Shown: positions 34,160-35,003 of the stretch, in pieces | Layout: every line of letters starts with the position of its first letter | How positions within the stretch are numbered: position 1 is the first letter of the stretch | Source of the DNA: an uncultured Trueperaceae bacterium | GTDB lineage: Bacteria; Deinococcota; Deinococci; Deinococcales; Trueperaceae | Length of the DNA: 35,003 bases | Assembly (NCBI GenBank): GCA_913057165.1 | Contig: CAJXNS010000014.1 | Location: 1-35,003 of the forward strand | Direction of reading: 5' to 3' | Notes under the pieces: model-generated | What the model was told of the DNA's origin: nothing | Database searches by the model: none | What the model saw: the letters and a program-made list of their open reading frames with translations, nothing else | Translations under genes and position numbers: made by a program

Positions 34160-34355
34160 GGCAGGTCTCCTCGTTTGGGGTGTGGCGTTCTTGCTGGCTG
34201 CCAAGCGTAGGGCGTCCCGCCGCTGGCCCACCTGGCATTGGTCACACCTGCTTCGGGCGTGACGCCCGCACCGGCTGGCACGCCTGGGCTTGCCTACGCT
34301 TGGCGTTCGGCGCTCGCTGTTGGCGCCTAAGCCATCAAGGAGGACGCAACCGTTC
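34160..34355. promoter_or_regulatory. Divergent promoter region with symmetrical repeats
   Basis: GCCAAGCGTAGG (34200-34211) and CCTACGCTTGGC (34293-34304) form a perfect 12-base inverted repeat, each copy containing TACGCT as a possible -10 box reading outward: one to the polysaccharide cluster, the other to the amidotransferase gene. Between them CGGGCGT-G-ACGCCCG (34254-34268) is a 15-base palindrome, a candidate operator. No convincing -35 boxes are seen. Confidence 0.5.
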
Positions 34356-35003
34356 ATGTGTGGAATTGCAGGACGTTTTGAATCGTCGGGCCGTCCCGTT
34401 GACCGAACCCGCTTGCTGCGAGCAGCCGCCCGTCTTGAGCACCGCGGACCGGATGACGTGGGGTTGTATTTGGATGGGCCGTTCGGCATGGTCGCCACAC
34501 GCCTCGCGATTGTTGATGCCGCGGCAGGAAGCATGCCGGTCGGTAATGAGACCGGGGCGTTGTGGGCCGTGCAAAACGGTGAGATTTACAACGCGCCGGA
34601 CCTACGCCGCGAGCTTGAAGCGCTCGGGCATACCTTTGCCAGCCGGTCAGACACGGAGGTACTGGTTCACGGTTACGAGGCGTGGGGCACCGCCCTGCTG
34701 GAGCGCCTTAACGGCGCCTTTGCGTTTGCGCTTTGGGACGAGCGGGAGTCGGCCCTGATGCTGGCGCGCGACCGTTTTGGCATCCGGCCGCTGTTCTACG
34801 CTGGCGAGCCTTCCGGGATGGCGTTCGGTTCTGAGCTGGATGCGTTGCAGGAGCTGAGCGACACGCAGCGTGACGTCGACATTCAAACCGTCGCAGATGT
34901 GTTTTCGGTCTGGGGGCCGCTCGAGCAGCGTTCCTTTTTGGAGGGCGTCAAGGAGCTACCGGCCGGGCATTGGATGCGGTTGACGTCCGGTCGTCTGGAA
35001 CGG
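34356..35003 (+). CDS. asnB: Asparagine synthetase-type amidotransferase, 3' end outside window
   Basis: The first 216 residues of a class II glutamine amidotransferase. The nucleophile is Cys2 in 'MCGIAGRFES'. 'ARLEHRGPDDVGLYLDG', 'ATRLAIVD', 'AVQNGEIYN' (glutamine binding), 'SRSDTEVLVHGYE' and 'LNGAFAFALWDERESALMLA' followed by 'RDRFGIRPLFY' are all typical of AsnB. The ATP-dependent synthetase domain lies beyond the right edge. AAGGAGG lies 12 bases before the ATG. AsnB paralogues are frequent in polysaccharide clusters, where they may amidate uronic acids or other carboxylates, so it need not make asparagine. It is divergent from the lipoprotein gene. Confidence 0.94.
   Translation, partial: MCGIAGRFESSGRPVDRTRLLRAAARLEHRGPDDVGLYLDGPFGMVATRLAIVDAAAGSMPVGNETGALWAVQNGEIYNAPDLRRELEALGHTFASRSDTEVLVHGYEAWGTALLERLNGAFAFALWDERESALMLARDRFGIRPLFYAGEPSGMAFGSELDALQELSDTQRDVDIQTVADVFSVWGPLEQRSFLEGVKELPAGHWMRLTSGRLER

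Overview
The window is a high-GC, very compact bacterial chromosome segment that reads most naturally as Deinococcota, possibly a Truepera-like lineage rather than Deinococcus proper. The best marker is a glutaminyl-tRNA synthetase (16438-18714) with a YqeY/GatB-type C-terminal tail, a fusion known from Deinococcus. A short EF-Ts of the Thermus size class and several apparently leaderless genes with a TANNNT box six to eight bases before the start codon agree with this. The lineage call is an inference from gene content, not a phylogeny.

Layout. (1) 1-3107: end of a cytochrome c maturation operon (CcmG, CcmH, a CcmI-like TPR protein fused to a cytochrome c domain) ending in a membrane-anchored Rieske protein. 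(2) 3092-7486: a YczE-type membrane protein facing away from a large BTAD/SARP-type regulator, then a RusA-like nuclease candidate coupled to a small membrane protein. (3) 7461-12536: transaldolase, then SURF1, heme O synthase (ctaB) and heme A synthase (ctaA) on the minus strand, and an exported TPR protein. (4) 12694-18714: the conserved translation and envelope block rpsB-tsf-pyrH-frr-cdsA, then glnS. (5) 18823-19351: a DoxX-family gene broken by an internal deletion and frame change, followed by a clear intrinsic terminator. (6) 19403-35003: a cell-surface polysaccharide cluster.

The polysaccharide cluster is read mostly on the minus strand from a divergent promoter region near 34160-34355. 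In order of transcription it encodes two beta-helix lipoproteins (the second resembling family 9 pectate lyases), a Wzx flippase, a Wzy/ligase, three glycosyltransferases, a sugar-nucleotide epimerase, a fourth glycosyltransferase, a DegT-type aminotransferase and an initiating sugar-phosphate transferase. From the flippase to the fourth glycosyltransferase nearly every stop codon overlaps the next start codon. A polysaccharide deacetylase sits on the opposite strand inside the cluster, and an asparagine synthetase-type amidotransferase starts on the plus strand and runs off the right edge. Together these describe a Wzx/Wzy-dependent exopolysaccharide or O-antigen pathway with its own modifying and possibly cleaving enzymes.

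Regions 1 and 3 share a respiratory theme: c-type cytochrome maturation, Rieske protein, heme A synthesis and SURF1-assisted oxidase assembly. No tRNA, rRNA, CRISPR array or insertion sequence was recognised, and no gap between genes exceeds 300 bases. The most unusual items are the cytochrome-fused CcmI-like protein, the broken doxX gene, the set of leaderless starts, the missing conventional start codon of cdsA, and the symmetrical operator-like repeats at 3825-3865, 18793-18805 and 34200-34304.
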